The notes under the pieces were generated by a model, which saw nothing but the letters and a program-made list of their open reading frames with translations, was not told where the DNA came from and did no database searches. Both the position numbers and the translations under genes were made by a program. From assembly GCA_027366525.1 (NCBI GenBank), contig DAHXKG010000003.1:124001-188000 (forward strand): a DNA stretch of 64,000 nt, read 5' to 3'. Positions 53,963-63,157 of this stretch are shown piece by piece. The stretch is from a candidate division FCPU426 bacterium (GTDB taxonomy: Bacteria > Oederibacteriota > Muellerivitia > Muellerivitales > DAHXKG01). The first letter of the stretch is position 1, and each line of letters begins with the position of its first letter.

Positions 53963-55990
53963 TCATGCATTTAAATTCTGAGATTTTTTTAGACTGGTCA
54001 ATGCTGCTTCCACGACTTTTTCAGCCGTGAAGCCTAACTGAGTCATGACAACAGGTCCAGGGGCGCTTGCACCAAATCGATCTAGACAGATCGTAGATCC
54101 GCACTCTCCAATAATCGAATGCCATCCAAATGAAGAAGCAGCTTCAACGGCTACTCGAGCCTTAATGGATGGTGGGAGAACCTTTTTTTGATAATCGAGA
54201 GGTTGTTGTTTGAAGATTTCTAAGCTGGGTGCACTGACAACGCGTGTGGATATATTTTGGCTTTCGAGTTTTTTTTGTGCTTCTAAACACAAACCCATTT
54301 CAGATCCTGTACCAATCAGAATAACTTGCGGCATTGCGGTTGAAGATTCTGAAAGGATGTAGAGCCCATGAAAAAGAGCGCTGGCGGGTGCATAATTCGA
54401 GCGGTCTAAGGTGGGAACATTTTGACGTGAGAAAACTAAAATGGTCGGGTTGTTTTTATTTTGAATGGCATATTGCCATGCAACAGCAACTTCATTCGCA
54501 TCGCAAGGTCGTATAACGGTTGCATGAGGGATTGATCTCAAACTAGCCAATGTTTCAACGGGCTGGTGGGTAGGCCCATCTTCGCCTTGACCAATAGAAT
54601 CATGTGTAAAAACATAGATCACCGGCAAATGCATTAAATGGGATAGTCGTAAGGCGGGTTTTAAATAATCAGCGAACATAAGGAACGTCGCTCCGAAGGG
54701 CAAGATGCCACCATGGAGGGCCATGCCATTAAGGACAGCGGCCATGCCATGTTCTCGAATGCCAAAATGAAAATTTCTTCCCTGATAGTTATGAGCGGAA
54801 AAATCCACATCATTTTCAATCAGGGTCATCGTTGATCCGGCTAAATCGGCAGATCCTCCCATAAAGAAAGGCAATTCTTTGGCTAACATGTTTATAACAT
54901 GACCACTTGAGATTCTGGTTGCGGTCCCTTTTGGATCGGGTGGAAATAGGGGTATTTTTTTATCAAGATCACTTGGCAAATTATGTTTGAGCGCTTGCTC
55001 TAACAATAATGCTTTTTGAGGGAACTCAACAGTAAATTTGTTGAGAATTTGTTGCCATTGATTGACCCATGCCTTTCCACGCTCAATGGCAGTACGACAA
55101 CGTTGTTTAACATCTTCGGGTATATAAAAAGTAGGTTCTTGTGGCCAATTCAAGAATGTTTTGGTGGATTGAATTTGTTCAGGTGACAATGCCGATCCGT
55201 GAACTTTGGGAGAGTCTTGTAATGGACTGCCGTATCCAATATGAGTTTGAATTGCAATAAGCGAGGGTTTATCATGTTCCATGTTAGCTTGAGCCAAAGC
55301 CTTTTCAATGGATACCAAATCGTTGCCATCCTCTACAAACTGAACATGCCATCCATAAGCTTCAAAACGCTTATGAATATTTTCTGAGAAAGTTAAATCG
55401 GTATTTCCTTCAATCGTAATGTGGTTATCGTCGTAAATAACTTTAAGACGTCCTAATTTTAAATGTCCTGCCATGGAACAGGTTTCATGCGATATTCCCT
55501 CCATTAAATCACCATCGGATGCAATCACCCAAGTATTATGGTCAATAATAGGATAGCCCATTTCATTAATTCGAGTAGCTAAATTTCTTTCACCCATAGC
55601 CATGCCAACCGCAGTCGCTAATCCTTGTCCTAATGGACCTGTTGTTGTTTCTACGCCTACAGTATGTCCATATTCGGGATGTCCGGGTGTTTTGCTGTTC
55701 CATTGCCTGAAATTTTTAATTTCATCTAAAGAAAGATCATATCCATAAAGGTGCAGGAGTGCATATAAAAGCATGGATCCATGACCCGCAGATAAAACAA
55801 ACCGATCTCGATTAAGCCAATCCGGGGATGAGGGTGAAAATTTTAAAAAGCGGCTGAATAAAACATAAGCTGTTGGAGCCATGCCCATCGGCATACCGGG
55901 ATGTCCACAGCCAGCTTTGCGCGTGGCATCAACTGCGAGCATTCGAATGGTATTGATAGCCAATAAGTCTGTTTGATCAAATTGAGACAT
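53963..55990 (-). CDS. tkt: Transketolase
   Basis: 675 residues, normal length. RKAGCGHPGMPMGMAPTAYVLF at ~20-42, SAGHGSMLLYALLHLYGY, VGVETTTGPLGQGLATAVGMA, IYDDNHITIEGNT, IREHGMAAVLNGMALHGG (the catalytic Glu and His region) and TFTHDSIGQGEDGPTHQPVE-type VFTHDSIGQGEDGPTHQP are all intact. AAGGAGC precedes the ATG. It links the pentose phosphates to glycolysis. It lies tail to tail with zwf-opcA-pgl. Confidence 0.97.
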   Translation of the reverse strand: MSQFDQTDLLAINTIRMLAVDATRKAGCGHPGMPMGMAPTAYVLFSRFLKFSPSSPDWLNRDRFVLSAGHGSMLLYALLHLYGYDLSLDEIKNFRQWNSKTPGHPEYGHTVGVETTTGPLGQGLATAVGMAMGERNLATRINEMGYPIIDHNTWVIASDGDLMEGISHETCSMAGHLKLGRLKVIYDDNHITIEGNTDLTFSENIHKRFEAYGWHVQFVEDGNDLVSIEKALAQANMEHDKPSLIAIQTHIGYGSPLQDSPKVHGSALSPEQIQSTKTFLNWPQEPTFYIPEDVKQRCRTAIERGKAWVNQWQQILNKFTVEFPQKALLLEQALKHNLPSDLDKKIPLFPPDPKGTATRISSGHVINMLAKELPFFMGGSADLAGSTMTLIENDVDFSAHNYQGRNFHFGIREHGMAAVLNGMALHGGILPFGATFLMFADYLKPALRLSHLMHLPVIYVFTHDSIGQGEDGPTHQPVETLASLRSIPHATVIRPCDANEVAVAWQYAIQNKNNPTILVFSRQNVPTLDRSNYAPASALFHGLYILSESSTAMPQVILIGTGSEMGLCLEAQKKLESQNISTRVVSAPSLEIFKQQPLDYQKKVLPPSIKARVAVEAASSFGWHSIIGECGSTICLDRFGASAPGPVVMTQLGFTAEKVVEAALTSLKKSQNLNA

Positions 55991-56035
55991 AGTTAAGCTC
56001 CTTAAGTTAGTAAGATAAAAAAATTAATGAAAAGT

Positions 56036-56467
56036 TTAATCGAGTGGTTGTCGACCTGCAAAACCTCCCTCTAAAGAATGCCAGTGTGTGATTGAAGGCT
56101 CGCCGAGAATCCAACATAGAAAGACGATTTCATTGTTTTTTAGATAGTAAAAATCAACTAAACCCTTTTCAAGATCCTTTAGTACGGCTCCAGTTTTTTT
56201 GAATTTATTAAAAGTATTTTCAAATAGGAAAATATGGCGTTCAAGAATTTGCATTTTCTGATCAATGTTTCTTTTTGAATGGAGGAATAATTGATTTTGA
56301 TCATCAGTTCCAGTTAATTCTTCAATTTCAATATCCACCTGCATCTTGAATATTTGTTTTTTTTGTTCTTGAAGTGAATGCAGTAGAGGAATTAAGGTTG
56401 GTAAAAGTTGATTGGCATCATCTAAAGATAGAATTTTAATGTTCTTTTTATGATTATTTGATGGCAT
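56036..56467 (-). CDS. DUF2203 family protein
   Basis: 143 residues. The N-terminal half is a coiled coil starting SLDDANQLLPTLIPLLHSLQEQK; the C-terminal GAVLKDLEKGLVDFYYLKNNEIVFLCWILGEPSITHWHSLEGGFAGRQP matches the DUF2203 signature almost completely. Function unknown. It precedes tkt with a 45-base gap and may share its transcript. Confidence 0.88.
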   Translation of the reverse strand: MPSNNHKKNIKILSLDDANQLLPTLIPLLHSLQEQKKQIFKMQVDIEIEELTGTDDQNQLFLHSKRNIDQKMQILERHIFLFENTFNKFKKTGAVLKDLEKGLVDFYYLKNNEIVFLCWILGEPSITHWHSLEGGFAGRQPLD

Positions 56468-56654
56468 AAAACCCTTGGCCTTTAATATGTATTCTCCTTA
56501 TTTTAAGATGCTTAACTTATAAATAACAAGATGAAAGCGAAGTTTGAATATTATTTATAGATAGCGATTTTTCAAATGCCATCCCATTCCTTTATTATTC
56601 TACCAGTGTTACTTTCAGTTGGTATTGAGATAACTTTCTGCCTATAGCCCTGTA

Positions 56655-56893
56655 TTATTGACCCGTACCGCCAGTACCACTTGAACCACTTGTACTGCCA
56701 GTACCTTGTGTCTCCGTTTTCACTTGGAGTAGCTATATTAGTATTTTCAGCAGTCGCTGTAGGTGTGGCAAAACTGGGTACGAAGGAAGTTATCGAGAAA
56801 ATTTTTGTTGGAAGCCAAGTTGGACTGTTTTGAACAAGCGTACGGCCCAATAGACGTCACCAACAAAAACATAAATGCCAGTATCTTCTTTAT
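56655..56893 (-). pseudogene. Broken small lipoprotein gene
   Basis: Reading the minus strand from 56893, after a strong AGGAG site, gives KKILAFMFLLVTSIGPYAC, a lipoprotein signal with lipobox, but the first codon is ATA rather than ATG (an in-frame ATT precedes it). Another frame then continues as FVPSFATPTATAENTNIATPS, and a third ends GTGSTSGSSGTGGTGQ with a stop at 56655. So one small Thr/Pro/Gly-rich lipoprotein gene appears split by two frameshifts and a lost start. It may be a true pseudogene or reflect sequence errors. A 92-codon frame over the region (56572-56850) is the middle frame. Confidence 0.55.
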
Positions 56894-57113
56894 AATTGAT
56901 CTCCTAGAGCTGTAATGTTGCAATAGGTTTTAAAAATTCAAAAAATTTATTACTTATTTGTATTTGAATCGTCATTTAAATTTAAAGTATACAATATATT
57001 CTTAATTGGCGACTAGGGTCATATTTATGAATTTTCTAAATTGATTTTACTAAAGGTTGTGTTAGGAAAGGTTTTTTAGAGGTTAAAATTATTTTAGAAT
57101 ACGATGAAAACAG
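56894..57113. other. AT-rich gap upstream of perR
   Basis: About 220 bases between the broken lipoprotein gene and the perR promoter. No gene is seen. Confidence 0.4.
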
Positions 57114-57140
57114 TTGACATTTATTATTAAATAATATAAA
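57114..57140 (+). promoter_or_regulatory. perR promoter
   Basis: TTGACA (57114-57119) with TATAAA at 57135-57140 (15-base spacer). The perR ATG is only 12 bases further, so the transcript would be nearly leaderless. The start has no Shine-Dalgarno. Confidence 0.7.
57122..57136. promoter_or_regulatory. PerR-box-like operator
   Basis: TATTATT-A-AATAATA is a perfect 7-1-7 inverted repeat, the layout of Fur/PerR boxes (PerR: TTATAAT-N-ATTATAA). A second pair, AAATAAT (57129-57135) and ATTATTT (57143-57149), overlaps it. Both lie in the spacer and -10 of the perR promoter, consistent with self-repression. Confidence 0.75.
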
Positions 57141-57152
57141 TTATTATTTAAT

Positions 57153-57608
57153 ATGAAATATTCAATAGACACCCAACAAAGTTTAATGGAGGCTTTTCAA
57201 GCGACATGCCAAGCCGAAGGCGTTCCATTCACTATTCAGCGCAAAACAGTTCTGGAAGTTTTGATGGATCGGGAAGATCATCCAACAGCAGATCAAGTTT
57301 ATGATGATGTAATCAAAAAAATTCCGACCGTATCTAAAGCGACCGTCTATCGCACATTGGAAATGCTGGCACGAATAAAGGTAATTCAAAGAGCGAGTCA
57401 TCTAGGGTCTACTACCAGATATGATTCAAATACACAACAACATCATCATTTGATTTGCTTGAAATGCGATAAAATTTTGGATTACCCGATTGAAAAAATA
57501 AATTTGATTAATTATCCCAAAGAAGCGCAGGGATTTGAAATCGTTAATTACTCGATTTATTTCAGTGGGTATTGTTTGGATTGCAAAAAAAAATATAACA
57601 TTTCATGA
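57153..57608 (+). CDS. perR: Fur-family peroxide regulator, PerR-like
   Basis: 151 residues. The helix-turn-helix region is FTIQRKTVLEVLMDREDHPTADQVYDDV and VSKATVYRTLEMLARIKVI. YDSNTQQHHHLIC carries the Asp and His ligands of the sensing metal; CLKC and CLDC are the two structural-zinc pairs. It regulates genes beside it, a Dps and an AhpC, so PerR is favoured over Fur or Zur. Its stop is close to the start of dps. Confidence 0.88.
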   Translation: MKYSIDTQQSLMEAFQATCQAEGVPFTIQRKTVLEVLMDREDHPTADQVYDDVIKKIPTVSKATVYRTLEMLARIKVIQRASHLGSTTRYDSNTQQHHHLICLKCDKILDYPIEKINLINYPKEAQGFEIVNYSIYFSGYCLDCKKKYNIS

Positions 57609-57625
57609 CCGATGGAGGAAAAAAA

Positions 57626-58102
57626 ATGAAACCGAATATTGGAATTAAGGACCCAAGCCGTGAAGCCGTAGGCAAAATACTAAATACTATTTTAGCCGAT
57701 GAGTATTTGCTTTATACCAAAACCCGCAATTATCATTGGAATGTAGTAGGCCTGCAATTTAATGATTTGCACAAATTCTTTGAAACACAATATGAGGAAC
57801 TCGATGATATTGTGGATGATGTTGCAGAGCGAGGAAGGGCGTTAGGTATAGCGGCTTTGGGATCCTTAGGTGAATTTTTAAAACAGAGTCGCCTTAAAGA
57901 GCAAGCGAGGAAACCATTGAATGCTAAATCCATGATTATTCAACTGCTTAACGATCATGAGACCATTATTCGATTGCTAAGAGAAGATTTGGAAAAAGTT
58001 GCAAATGATTTTCATGATATAGGAACCAATGATTTTCTGACAGGAGTTATGGAAAAACATGAAAAAATGGCATGGATGCTTCGGGCCTTTGCTGAAGCAT
58101 AA
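57626..58102 (+). CDS. dps: Dps-like ferritin
   Basis: 158 residues from ATG 57626, with GGAGGA six bases upstream; a frame from 57605 overlaps perR. A four-helix bundle: TRNYHWNVVGLQFNDLHKFFETQYEELDDIVDDVAERGRALG carries the His, Asp and Glu of the ferroxidase centre shared between subunits. It stores iron and protects DNA from peroxide. It is second in the perR operon. Confidence 0.92.
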   Translation: MKPNIGIKDPSREAVGKILNTILADEYLLYTKTRNYHWNVVGLQFNDLHKFFETQYEELDDIVDDVAERGRALGIAALGSLGEFLKQSRLKEQARKPLNAKSMIIQLLNDHETIIRLLREDLEKVANDFHDIGTNDFLTGVMEKHEKMAWMLRAFAEA

Positions 58103-58196
58103 ATCTGAGAATCTTTCATGCTCGTTTGATATAGAATTTTAAAAACGTCGAACGGGTAGTTGAAGTTAAAAAATTAAATTATTTAAGGAGGATGTT

Positions 58197-58718
58197 ATGG
58201 CAGCGCAAGTCACACAAAAAGCTCCAGAATTTCAAGGACAAGCAGTTATGCCCAATGGAGAATTTAAAGATATTAAGTTGTCAGACTATAAGGGAAAATG
58301 GGTGGTTTTGTTTTTTTACCCACTCGATTTTACCTTTGTTTGTCCCACGGAAATTCGGGCTTTTAATGAAAAGTATGAAGAATTTAAAAAAATGAATGCA
58401 GAAGTGATTACGGCTTCGACCGATAGTGTCTATAGCCATAAAGCATGGCAAGAAAACGGATTAGGCAAGCTAAAGTTTCCGCATTTGAGTGACACGAATC
58501 TTCAAACCTCACGATCCTATGGGGTTCTATTGGAAGATCAAGGTATTGCTTTACGGGGCACCTTTATTATTAATCCAGAAGGCGTTCTCAAGCATGTCAC
58601 CATTAACGATACTGCGGTAGGGCGTTCTGTAGAAGAAACGCAGCGGACCTTGGCAGCCTTCCAAACGGGGAAACTAGCTCCATGCGGGTGGACGCCAGGA
58701 CAAAAAACGATTAACTAA
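58197..58718 (+). CDS. ahpC: 2-Cys peroxiredoxin (AhpC/Prx1 type)
   Basis: 173 residues. PLDFTFVCPTEIRAF holds the peroxidatic Cys (~51); APCGWTPGQ holds the resolving Cys near the end (~164). Reduces hydrogen and organic peroxides. The usual reductase AhpF is not nearby, so thioredoxin or another donor is expected. The C-terminal tail is short. AAGGAGG precedes the ATG. Third gene of the peroxide operon. Confidence 0.94.
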   Translation: MAAQVTQKAPEFQGQAVMPNGEFKDIKLSDYKGKWVVLFFYPLDFTFVCPTEIRAFNEKYEEFKKMNAEVITASTDSVYSHKAWQENGLGKLKFPHLSDTNLQTSRSYGVLLEDQGIALRGTFIINPEGVLKHVTINDTAVGRSVEETQRTLAAFQTGKLAPCGWTPGQKTIN

Positions 58719-58742
58719 TTTTAATGGCGTAGTCGATCAGTT

Positions 58743-58787
58743 AAAAAGCCGAAGAACGAAGATCAAGTTCTTTGGCTTTTTATTTTT
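58743..58787 (+). terminator. Rho-independent terminator of the peroxide operon
   Basis: AAAAAGCCGAAGAAC (58743-58757) and GTTCTTTGGCTTTTT (58767-58781) pair with one G-T pair, followed by ATTTTT. The tail of the CrtC-like gene begins at 58786. Confidence 0.9.
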
Positions 58788-59910
58788 AATTGATCGGAGG
58801 CCGAGCGGTCGAAACATCCGATTCATCCGGGGGCAATATGGAGTTAGAGGAATTAGGTTTGATTAAAATGGATGAGGCTTTAAGAAACGGGTAAAAAATT
58901 GGTTTTTTAAATCGAGTCAAAGCTAAATGGGTTGAAAAACCCATAGATGCAAAAGCAGTGTTCTGGATTTCTTCGCGGCAAATCGAGTATAACGGATGAT
59001 CAACAACGAGTTGAGAACGATAAATTGAAAATAATGATAAATAAGTGGGCGACTCAAGATGAACTTGTATTTTTTTAGGATAGGCAATGCCGAAAAAACT
59101 ATGTGTAGTTTTAAGGACCGATAAAGATTTAGGTTTGATCCACTGAGGGTCATGGGAGAAATTCCAAGTAATAAATTGTCCGATAAGAATATCCAAATCT
59201 TTGGGTTTGAAAAAAATATAATTCATACCCCCGGTTTTTGAAATATGAAATCCACGGTCCAATTGATCGGCCAATTGGAACAGGGGAATAGACCCATAGT
59301 GGTGATCATGATGACCATGGCCCAGGAATGGAAGGGACTTTATGCAGGCTCCAGAATCTAAGTTTACCCATTCGCATATACCATCGACTTGGCAAAATGG
59401 AGCTGTAGCAATCCATTGGTGAGTGAGGTATTCTGAAAAAGAAAAAGAAGCTTTAAACGGAACCAAGGTGGTGAAGATTAATTTCAAACGAAAAAGTTGA
59501 CCGGATTTTCGAGAAGGAGCTTGAGCGGTTAATGTGTAAGTCAAAGGGGCACCCTTGGATTCGACAAAACGATTATAACCCATCCGCATGGCAGTTTGAT
59601 CGTCAGAGGCTACAGAAAGTGAAAGGGGGAATTCCTGGAGTGAATCACAAATAATTTTCCGGTTTTGAACGACTAAAATTTTTAAGCCATTAAATTCAGA
59701 AGATTGAAAAGGAATTTGAGTTGAGGGTAGTTGTTTAAAATAACGATGCAGGGCCTCGAGATAATAACCCGAAAAGATAGTGCCAATGTGGAACTGGACG
59801 CAAATGAAGATATCTTGCGTCGGGTCATAACACTCGAAATTCCACCACTGGTAAGCGCCAGGTGAATTGACGATAGGTCGAGGATTGTCTGTATTTGAAG
59901 AAAGGTTCAT
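58786..59910 (-). CDS. Carotenoid 1,2-hydratase-like protein (CrtC family)
   Basis: 374 residues. The opening SPGAYQWWNFECYDPTQDIFICVQFHIGTIFSGYY resembles the CrtC/hydroxyneurosporene-synthase family, and the middle APFCQVDGICEW, with LPFLGHGHHDHHYG, corresponds to the family's G-x-G-Y-H-D-H-N-W-G motif. Two lipocalin-like beta domains are expected. Substrate may be a carotenoid or another polyene/terpenoid. Its ATG at 59910 abuts the GTG of the glycosyltransferase on the other strand, and no Shine-Dalgarno is seen. Confidence 0.75.
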   Translation of the reverse strand: MNLSSNTDNPRPIVNSPGAYQWWNFECYDPTQDIFICVQFHIGTIFSGYYLEALHRYFKQLPSTQIPFQSSEFNGLKILVVQNRKIICDSLQEFPLSLSVASDDQTAMRMGYNRFVESKGAPLTYTLTAQAPSRKSGQLFRLKLIFTTLVPFKASFSFSEYLTHQWIATAPFCQVDGICEWVNLDSGACIKSLPFLGHGHHDHHYGSIPLFQLADQLDRGFHISKTGGMNYIFFKPKDLDILIGQFITWNFSHDPQWIKPKSLSVLKTTHSFFGIAYPKKIQVHLESPTYLSLFSIYRSQLVVDHPLYSICREEIQNTAFASMGFSTHLALTRFKKPIFYPFLKASSILIKPNSSNSILPPDESDVSTARPPIN

Positions 59911-61071
59911 GTGATTATTATCTGTTCAATTATTTGGGTAGCCGTATCCATCCAAATGTTATGTTGTACTTGGATCAATGTTAAAACTATAACAAAATTA
60001 AATCCAAAAATTAACAAAGATTTGAATTCATGGCCGATGGTATCTGTTTGTATTCCTGCCCGGAATGAAGAGCGAAATATCGAACAATGCCTGAAAAGTA
60101 TTTTATTGCAGGATTATCCCCAATTCGAAGTTTTGGTATTAAATGACCAGTCAATTGATCGTACACGGCACATTGTTCAATCCTATCAGCATACGCATCA
60201 ACAGGTGAAACTCCTGGATGGAAAGCCGTTACCGCCCGAATGGAAAGGGAAACCCTGGGCTTGCGAACAACTTTCACAAGCTGCTCAAGGGGAATATTTA
60301 TGGTTTGTGGATGCCGATACATGGTATGAAAAATCAGCGCTTTCAAATTCCATGATTGAAATGGATCAAACCCAAGCCGATCTTTTGACCGTCATCAACA
60401 AGCAAATCACGAAAACATGGGCAGAAATATTAGTTGTTCCGGTAATGATTTTTTCCATTATTGGATTTTTCCCGATAACGGATTCTGGGTTTTTGAAGAA
60501 AAAAACAAAGGGGTGGGGTGGTGCGAATGGTCAGTTCTTGCTTTTCAAGCGCAGCTCCTACCATGCGATTAAAGGCCATCAAGCAGTCAAAAACGAGATT
60601 GTCGAGGATATTCAAATAGGACAAAAAATGATTCAAAACGGATTCAAAACGATCACGCGGAATGCCTCTCAGTGGGCTTATTGCCGAATGTATAATTCTT
60701 TTGGAGAAGTTTGGGATGGATTTTCAAAAAACATGTTTCCCGCCTTCAATTTTTCGTTATGGAGAGCGGCTGGAGCCTTGGGCCTTTTTTTCTTGATAAC
60801 AATTTTACCCTATGGCTTGGTTTTTTTTATGCATGGATGGATTGAAGTGGTTATTATTGGATTAATCGGCGTAGAGGAAGTAGTGCGGTGGACTCAGGCT
60901 GTTCTATATCAACTGCCGAAAAGCTCAGTTGTATTGCATCCCCTGGGATGTTTGATTTATTTTTTAATTGGATTGAATTCAATCAGATGGTACAAATGGT
61001 TAAAAAAGGGTTTTTGGAAAGGTCGGGAAATCACCTCCTCAAGACCAGAAAACCATAAAAAGATTTGTTGA
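59911..61071 (+). CDS. GT2 glycosyltransferase, CrtQ/HpnB-like
   Basis: 386 residues from GTG 59911. One N-terminal membrane helix, then VSVCIPARNEERNIEQCLKSILLQDYPQFEVLVLNDQSIDRT, the GT2 start; LWFVDADTWYEK gives the DxD metal site; GGANGQFLLFKRSSY and the EDIQIGQKM acid follow. Three more helices close the protein. The layout matches CrtQ and related inner-membrane transferases that act on lipids such as carotenoid acids. The CrtC-like neighbour suggests glycosylation of a hydrated terpenoid. Confidence 0.85.
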   Translation: MIIICSIIWVAVSIQMLCCTWINVKTITKLNPKINKDLNSWPMVSVCIPARNEERNIEQCLKSILLQDYPQFEVLVLNDQSIDRTRHIVQSYQHTHQQVKLLDGKPLPPEWKGKPWACEQLSQAAQGEYLWFVDADTWYEKSALSNSMIEMDQTQADLLTVINKQITKTWAEILVVPVMIFSIIGFFPITDSGFLKKKTKGWGGANGQFLLFKRSSYHAIKGHQAVKNEIVEDIQIGQKMIQNGFKTITRNASQWAYCRMYNSFGEVWDGFSKNMFPAFNFSLWRAAGALGLFFLITILPYGLVFFMHGWIEVVIIGLIGVEEVVRWTQAVLYQLPKSSVVLHPLGCLIYFLIGLNSIRWYKWLKKGFWKGREITSSRPENHKKIC

Positions 61072-61556
61072 AACGCATAACGAATTTTTAAAAACGAAAA
61101 AATGTCAATCAAAAATTTTTTAGAGTCTTCAACATTTAGATAGGCTTCATGTTTTTAAACAAGTTACCTGATCATGTTAATGGTGGGTTTCATTCGGAGT
61201 AAATTAGTTTATTTTTACAAAGTGATTTTTATGTGAAATCCAGATCTTCAATGCAACAGTTCACGCGGCAGCCGATTACTGAATCTGATTTGGAAATCTG
61301 GGCGTGTCACTAGGTTCATGATGAAGGAAACGTTGCGACAAGTTAGCCAACCAAAACTCCGTGTGATATAAATGTTGTCAAAAGTCATTGTTTATTAATG
61401 GGGCAAGTGATATTCTTTAAAAACTTGTCATTGCGTTATTTTCGAAATGCCTTAAAGTTTCCTCAAGAAATGAAATGCTAGTTCGAGCTTTTGATAAAAG
61501 CTCAATCCCCGAACGATAAGTGGGGGAAAAATGATGAGAATAGGGAATATATTATT
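61072..61556. other. Intergenic region with a nine-codon leader frame
   Basis: About 485 bases. A short frame at 61531-61560 (MMRIGNILL, preceded by GGGGGA) overlaps the next ATG (61557), as in coupled leaders. A frame to 61491 in line with the ATPase has no good start signal. Nothing else is recognisable. Confidence 0.4.
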
Positions 61557-62375
61557 ATGATGAATGCTCGTGATTTGAAACCGGTTATTCAGGTGGAAAA
61601 CTTTTCAAAAAGTTTTGGATCAGTGAAAGCAGTTGATAATATCAGCTTTCAAGTTATTCCTGGAGAATGTTTTGGGCTATTGGGACCCAATGGAGCTGGA
61701 AAATCGACTACAATTAAAATGCTAATTACATTATTGCCGCCCGATGCAGGAACGGCAATTGTGAATGGATTTTCTATTACCAGTCAGGGTGCTCATGTTC
61801 GGGAATCCATTGGATATGTTCCGCAGTCGCTTTCGGTTGATGGTGTTTTGACAGGCTATGAAAATCTCATGTTTTTTGGAAAACTTTATGGCTGGAGTGA
61901 GAAACAACTCAAGGATCGTGTACCGCTAGTTTTGGAATTAATGGATTTAAAAGAGGCGGCTCATCGTCAGGTTGCACATTATTCTGGGGGCATGGTTCGT
62001 CGGTTGGAAATTGGTCAGGCTATTTTACATCAACCCGCCGTTGTTTTTTTGGATGAACCAACAGTGGGATTGGATCCTGTTGCCCGCCATGCACTTTGGA
62101 AACATATTCAGGAGTTACGTCGACATCATTTGGTAACTTTGTTTTTAACCACGCATTATATGGATGAAGCGCAGGAGCTATGCTCTCATATTGCCATTAT
62201 GAATCACGGAAAAATTGTAGTTAATGGAACCCTACAAGAACTCCGGAAAATAGCGAAACTACCCAAAGCAAGTATGAATGATTTGTTTGTTCGATTTGTT
62301 GGTCCAATTGATTCAGAGAAAGGAGATCTTAATAATGTCTCAAAAATCCGCCGAATCGCTCGTCGGCTCAGTTAG
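61557..62375 (+). CDS. ABC exporter ATPase (DrrA-like)
   Basis: 272 residues from ATG 61557 (a second ATG follows at once). Walker A GPNGAGKSTT, Q-loop VPQSL, signature YSGGMVRRLEIGQA, Walker B VVFLDEPTVGLDP and H-loop TTHYMDEAQ. The C-terminal extension is basic at the end (VSKIRRIARRLS). It closely parallels the ATPase at 23512-24312. The permease gene starts inside its 3' end. Confidence 0.93.
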   Translation: MMNARDLKPVIQVENFSKSFGSVKAVDNISFQVIPGECFGLLGPNGAGKSTTIKMLITLLPPDAGTAIVNGFSITSQGAHVRESIGYVPQSLSVDGVLTGYENLMFFGKLYGWSEKQLKDRVPLVLELMDLKEAAHRQVAHYSGGMVRRLEIGQAILHQPAVVFLDEPTVGLDPVARHALWKHIQELRRHHLVTLFLTTHYMDEAQELCSHIAIMNHGKIVVNGTLQELRKIAKLPKASMNDLFVRFVGPIDSEKGDLNNVSKIRRIARRLS

Positions 62376-63150
62376 ACGATGTGGCCCCTTTGTACTTTAT
62401 TTATATCATGTTTGGACTATTATTGAGTTGGAAACCTTAAAGATTTTTAAGGATCCAACCGAAATCATTTCTCGAAGTATTCAACCGGCTCTTTGGTTGA
62501 TATTATTTGGAGAGGCTTTTAGTCGAATTCACATGGTTCCGACAGGCCAAGTGAGTTACTTAGCGTTTTTAACCCCCGGCATACTAGCTCAATCGATTGC
62601 TTTTGTATCTATTTTTAATGGATTAGCCATTATCTGGGAAAAAGATATGGGCATTTTGCAAAAAATTCTGACGACGCCGGTTAAACGATCGGCTTTAGTG
62701 CTTGGAAAAATGTTGGCTTCGACCGTTCGATCATTTAGTCAGTTAATTGTAGTAATTATTGTGGCTTCCACACTGGGTGTTCATTTAAAGTGGAGTTTTG
62801 ATCGCGTGGTGGGTCTTTTGGGATTTACCATTTTAGGATCTGTTTTTTTTACAGGTTTTTCAATGATTATTGCAGCCTTGGTTAAAACTCGCGAACGAAT
62901 GATGGGAATTGGTCAATTAGTTACCATGCCGTTATTTTTTACATCTAGTGCGCTTTATCCCATATCCATTATGCCTAAATGGCTTCAAACCTTAGCGAAA
63001 ATAAATCCATTAAGCTATTTGGTTAATGGACTTCGAGGACTTTTTTTAAGTACGTCCTATGCCCAAGGGACTGATATTGGAATTTTATTAATGGTTTCCC
63101 TATTGGTTTGGATTTGGGGAACGATTCAATATCCACGATTATTAATTTGA
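62335..63150 (+). CDS. ABC-2 exporter permease (DrrB-like)
   Basis: 271 residues from ATG 62335, with AGGAG nine bases upstream, inside the ATPase gene; a frame from 62278 is open but has no site. Six helices; GQVSYLAFLTPGILAQSIAFVSIFNGLAIIWEKDMGILQKILTTPVKRS and FFTSSALYPISIMPKWLQTLAKINPLSYLVNGLR are ABC-2 hallmarks. Pairs with the ATPase to form an exporter. Cargo unknown. Confidence 0.92.
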   Translation: MSQKSAESLVGSVRRCGPFVLYLYHVWTIIELETLKIFKDPTEIISRSIQPALWLILFGEAFSRIHMVPTGQVSYLAFLTPGILAQSIAFVSIFNGLAIIWEKDMGILQKILTTPVKRSALVLGKMLASTVRSFSQLIVVIIVASTLGVHLKWSFDRVVGLLGFTILGSVFFTGFSMIIAALVKTRERMMGIGQLVTMPLFFTSSALYPISIMPKWLQTLAKINPLSYLVNGLRGLFLSTSYAQGTDIGILLMVSLLVWIWGTIQYPRLLI

Positions 63151-63157
63151 AGAATAA

